DNA from: Lachnospiraceae bacterium AM93-12TA
GTDB taxonomy: Bacteria; Bacillota; Clostridia; Lachnospirales; Lachnospiraceae
DNA length: 18,170 bases
Assembly (NCBI GenBank): GCA_027698105.1
Contig: JAQERH010000044.1
Coordinates: 1-18,170 of the forward strand
Direction of reading: 5' to 3'
Under the pieces are notes generated by a model. It was not told where the DNA came from and searched no databases. It saw only the letters and a program-made list of their open reading frames with translations. Every line of letters begins with the position of its first letter. Positions within the stretch are counted from its first letter, which is position 1. Positions 16,034-18,170 of this stretch are shown here, one piece after another. The translations under genes were made by a program, and so were the position numbers.

Positions 16034-16098
16034 TATTTTTTTAATTTATTTTTATTTATTATTTATTTTCTTTTTTTATATAACTCTCCATCATTTAG

Positions 16099-16107
16099 TG
16101 CTATAAT
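16099..16107 (+). promoter_or_regulatory. Extended -10 promoter of the C26 hydrolase gene
   Basis: TGCTATAAT (16099-16107) is a good extended -10. No clear -35 is present at 16-18 bp. AAGGGGG at 16139-16145 is the ribosome binding site for the ATG at 16154. Confidence 0.6.
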
Positions 16108-16153
16108 TGGAATATCTTATATACTATATCTATCTTTTAAGGGGGTTTTACCT

Positions 16154-16876
16154 ATGACGAAAAAGCCACTTATCGGAATTATTACTATTTTAGATGCCCA
16201 GGCAGTGCCCAGGATATCTGTCAATATTAATTATCAAAATGCCGTAATCAGGGCAGGAGGTATTCCTATCCTGATTCCCGTCACAAAAGAGGAGGAACTG
16301 TTAAAAAGCTATGCCGGCATGTGCGACGGCTTCCTTTTCAGCGGTGGACAGGATATTTCTCCCTGCCGCTATAACGAGCTTCCCAGCCGTCTGACCGGTC
16401 CAAGCAGCCTTCTGTTAGATGATTATCAGCTGAACCTGATGAAACTGGTGCTGGATTTCAGAAAACCTTTTATCGCTGTCTGCCGGGGCATCCAGGTTCT
16501 CAATGTAGCCTGCGGAGGCACTCTCTATCAGGATTTAACAGAATTTTCCCCTACGGTCTCCAAGCATATGCAGGAAACTGACCGCGGGGATGTCAGTCAT
16601 CCTGTCACTATTCAGGAGGATACCCTTCTCCACCGTCTGTTCGGTGACCGCATCTGGACCAACAGCTATCACCATCAGGCCTTAAAACGTGTAGCCGGTT
16701 CACTCAAAACAGCCGCCCATTCTGACGACGGAGTGGTGGAGGCTGTGGAGGTACGGGATTACCCCTTCGGCATTGGACTTCAGTGGCATCCGGAATCCAT
16801 GCTGGCCTCCGATGACTCTATGCTGCCGCTGTTTGAGGCCTTCATCCAGGCAGCAGGAGGCAGTCAGCAGAGCTGA
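16154..16876 (+). CDS. Gamma-glutamyl hydrolase, C26 family (PuuD-like)
   Basis: A 240-residue class I glutamine-amidotransferase-fold hydrolase. The nucleophile is C110 (AVCRGIQVLN) and the triad is completed by H212 and E214 (GLQWHPES). SGGQDISP (63-70) and NSYHHQA (170-176) are family motifs. PuuD cuts gamma-glutamyl-GABA; relatives cut other gamma-glutamyl amides. I reject a start 45 codons upstream: those codons encode an AT-rich hydrophobic tail with no support, whereas AAGGGGG sits 8 bases before the ATG at 16154. It is transcribed divergently from the binding-protein cluster. No other putrescine-degradation gene is seen, so a role on gamma-glutamyl peptides brought in by the importer is more likely than the Puu pathway. 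The substrate is inferred. Confidence 0.9.
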   Translation: MTKKPLIGIITILDAQAVPRISVNINYQNAVIRAGGIPILIPVTKEEELLKSYAGMCDGFLFSGGQDISPCRYNELPSRLTGPSSLLLDDYQLNLMKLVLDFRKPFIAVCRGIQVLNVACGGTLYQDLTEFSPTVSKHMQETDRGDVSHPVTIQEDTLLHRLFGDRIWTNSYHHQALKRVAGSLKTAAHSDDGVVEAVEVRDYPFGIGLQWHPESMLASDDSMLPLFEAFIQAAGGSQQS

Positions 16877-16900
16877 TTATCCCTTATAAATTTTCTGTAC

Positions 16901-16964
16901 GCAAAAGAGAGGATCGCTTCCTCCGGCTTTCTGATATACCGGAGGAAACGATCCTCTCTTTTGC
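16901..16964. terminator. Bidirectional hairpin between C26 and P1 peptidase genes
   Basis: GCAAAAGAGAGGATCG (16901-16916) pairs with its complement at 16949-16964, and TTCCTCCGG (16918-16926) pairs with CCGGAGGAA (16939-16947). There is one C-A mismatch and a 12-nt loop. The stem spans 26 positions including the mismatch. The T-rich stretch CTCTCTTTTGC forms the outer arm, so the U-tract is partly inside the stem. It serves both convergent genes. Confidence 0.8.
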
Positions 16965-17013
16965 TGTTATTCTGATTTTTCTCTGCCTTTTAGGCGACTG
17001 CATCCTCTTTCTT

Positions 17014-18123
17014 TTAATCCTGCTGTAAAAATTCTGCCAGGCTGTAATACATGGTTCCATCTAAGCCTTTCGTCGTCACAGCGGCTGTCATGGAATTTAA
17101 TACTGCTTCCTCTGTGGCCTCTGCCACTGCCTGGAAAGGCCCATCCATAAGATTCTCGTTTAAACACTGACGCTCCAGAACAGCTGGTTCCTTTCCGTCC
17201 GGAACACGTCCTGCCATAGTAAATCCAATCATGATCTCTCCGCTTCCATGGCCGGTATAGGAACCTGTTCTGGCAAGACCATTGCACATTCTGCGGATCA
17301 GACGGCGCAGCTGCCGATCAGACAGGGGCAGATCCGTAGCACAGATCATCATAATGGAGCCTCTGTCCTCCTCTGCTTCACGGAACATGGATTTTCTTAC
17401 CGCCTCTCTGGCCTGCTCAGAAGGAAATGGACGAGCCGGTTCCTCTCTTCCATCAGCTGCAGCCAGAATCTCTCTTCCCACAGGAACTCCGTCAATGGTC
17501 AGAAAACGTGTGGCCCCAAAGTTAGACTGTACCAGCACGCCGATGGTGTATTCTTTCTCTCCAATCGTCACCAGACGGGAAGCCGAACCGATTCCTCCCT
17601 TAAAGCCGTAGCAGAGTGTTCCCGCTCCGGCTCCCACACAGCCCTCCTCAAAATCTTCTCCTGCCTGCTCAATCGCAGCAAACACGTCCTCCTTCTTCAC
17701 TGCCCGAAGGGAAATCCTGTTAATGCGGCTGTCATTGCATTCTCCTACTACAGGATTAACAGAAGAAGCCTCTTCCCCGTCTGTCTCACACTGCTTTAAG
17801 GTGTACTCCACCAGAGCATCCGCCACAATCCCTACATTCAGAGTGTTAGTCAGGGCAATCGGTGTCTCTAAAGTTCCCAGCTCCTCAATCTGGGGAAGGC
17901 CGCATGTTTTTCCAAAACCATTGTGTACATAAGCTGCTGCCGTGCATTTATTTAAAAACAGATTGTCTTCCACAGGAAGAATCACCGTAACGCCTGTGTG
18001 GATTCCATCTCCTTCCAATGTCTTGTGGCCGACTCTGACTCCCGGCACGTCTGTTATCTTATTTCTCTTTCCCTTGGCATGTTCCCCAATGGAAATTCCA
18101 TAATCACAGATTCTTTGTTTCAT
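17014..18123 (-). CDS. P1/S58 family aminopeptidase (DmpA-like)
   Basis: A 369-residue N-terminal-nucleophile hydrolase of the DmpA/BapA family. These proenzymes cleave themselves before a Ser or Thr and then act as aminopeptidases on L-, D-Ala-containing or beta-peptides and amides. The predicted self-cleavage site is G255-S256 (EDRGSIMMICATDLPL), giving an alpha chain of about 255 and a beta chain of about 114 residues. The N-terminal ITDVPGVRVGHKT (23-35) and GIHTGVTVILP (40-50) are typical, and N201 (VQSNFG) matches the family's conserved asparagine. I choose the ATG at 18123 (MKQRICDYG). An in-frame ATG at 18135 is also possible, and neither has an ideal ribosome binding site (AAAGGA sits 12 bases before the first and directly before the second). 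No export signal is present. It converges with the C26 gene. The family is secure; the substrate is open. Confidence 0.92.
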   Translation of the reverse strand: MKQRICDYGISIGEHAKGKRNKITDVPGVRVGHKTLEGDGIHTGVTVILPVEDNLFLNKCTAAAYVHNGFGKTCGLPQIEELGTLETPIALTNTLNVGIVADALVEYTLKQCETDGEEASSVNPVVGECNDSRINRISLRAVKKEDVFAAIEQAGEDFEEGCVGAGAGTLCYGFKGGIGSASRLVTIGEKEYTIGVLVQSNFGATRFLTIDGVPVGREILAAADGREEPARPFPSEQAREAVRKSMFREAEEDRGSIMMICATDLPLSDRQLRRLIRRMCNGLARTGSYTGHGSGEIMIGFTMAGRVPDGKEPAVLERQCLNENLMDGPFQAVAEATEEAVLNSMTAAVTTKGLDGTMYYSLAEFLQQD

Positions 18124-18170
18124 TTTTATATCCATTCCTTTCGCTTCGCTCAGGCACAAAACGTTATGAA

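Noticed and set aside
16019..16153. 45-codon hydrophobic extension that would make the C26 hydrolase a membrane protein
   Set aside because: It arises from AT-rich promoter DNA, overlaps the -10 element at 16102-16107, and the internal ATG has a strong ribosome binding site and the family's normal N-terminus.
1..18170. Defence system, prophage, insertion sequence or RNA gene
   Set aside because: No transposase, integrase, nuclease, toxin-antitoxin or tRNA/rRNA sequence was seen on either strand.

Overview
The window looks like a chromosomal segment of a Firmicute of class Clostridia, most likely a gut Lachnospiraceae (Clostridium cluster XIVa). The grounds are near-balanced base composition, strong AGGAGG ribosome binding sites, sigma-A promoters, and a DUF5721-type gene that I associate with that family. 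I cannot name the species. No rRNA, tRNA, CRISPR array, insertion sequence, phage gene or defence system is visible. Every gene seen is intact.

Layout from left to right. (1) A secreted M14 zinc carboxypeptidase-family enzyme (+), converging on a small DUF5721-like gene (-). (2) A structured 316-bp intergenic region with nested inverted repeats, then an M18 aminopeptidase and a LysR regulator (+), probably cotranscribed. (3) A 33-bp perfect hairpin terminator separating lysR from a convergent ATP-type phosphoenolpyruvate carboxykinase gene, pckA (-). (4) A long minus-strand cluster, read from high to low coordinates: two paralogous lipoprotein binding proteins of the GsiB type, two permeases, two ATPases, an M55 D-aminopeptidase and an M42 aminopeptidase, closed by a terminator. 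(5) Divergent from that cluster, a class I glutamine-amidotransferase-fold gamma-glutamyl hydrolase (C26, PuuD-like) (+), meeting a P1/S58 (DmpA-type) self-processing aminopeptidase (-) at a shared hairpin terminator.

Working model, which is inference: the segment is a peptide-scavenging island. An ABC importer with two alternative binding proteins brings in short peptides and several cytoplasmic hydrolases take them apart. The families present are biased towards unusual bonds: GsiB-type binding proteins (glutathione-like ligands), C26 (gamma-glutamyl bonds), M55 (D-amino acids), P1/S58 (D-Ala, beta or amide substrates), and an exported M14 enzyme resembling gamma-D-glutamyl-diaminopimelate endopeptidases. 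This suggests gamma-glutamyl or D-amino-acid peptides, such as cell-wall stem peptides or glutathione-related molecules. PckA links amino-acid carbon to oxaloacetate/PEP metabolism.

Regulatory signals: good promoters precede the M14, M18, pckA and C26 genes and each binding-protein gene. A terminator-like hairpin after the second binding-protein gene would keep permease expression below binding-protein expression. The individual families are all known. The less ordinary items are the tandem binding proteins, the concentration of non-standard peptidases, and the repeat-rich intergenic region at 1881-2196.
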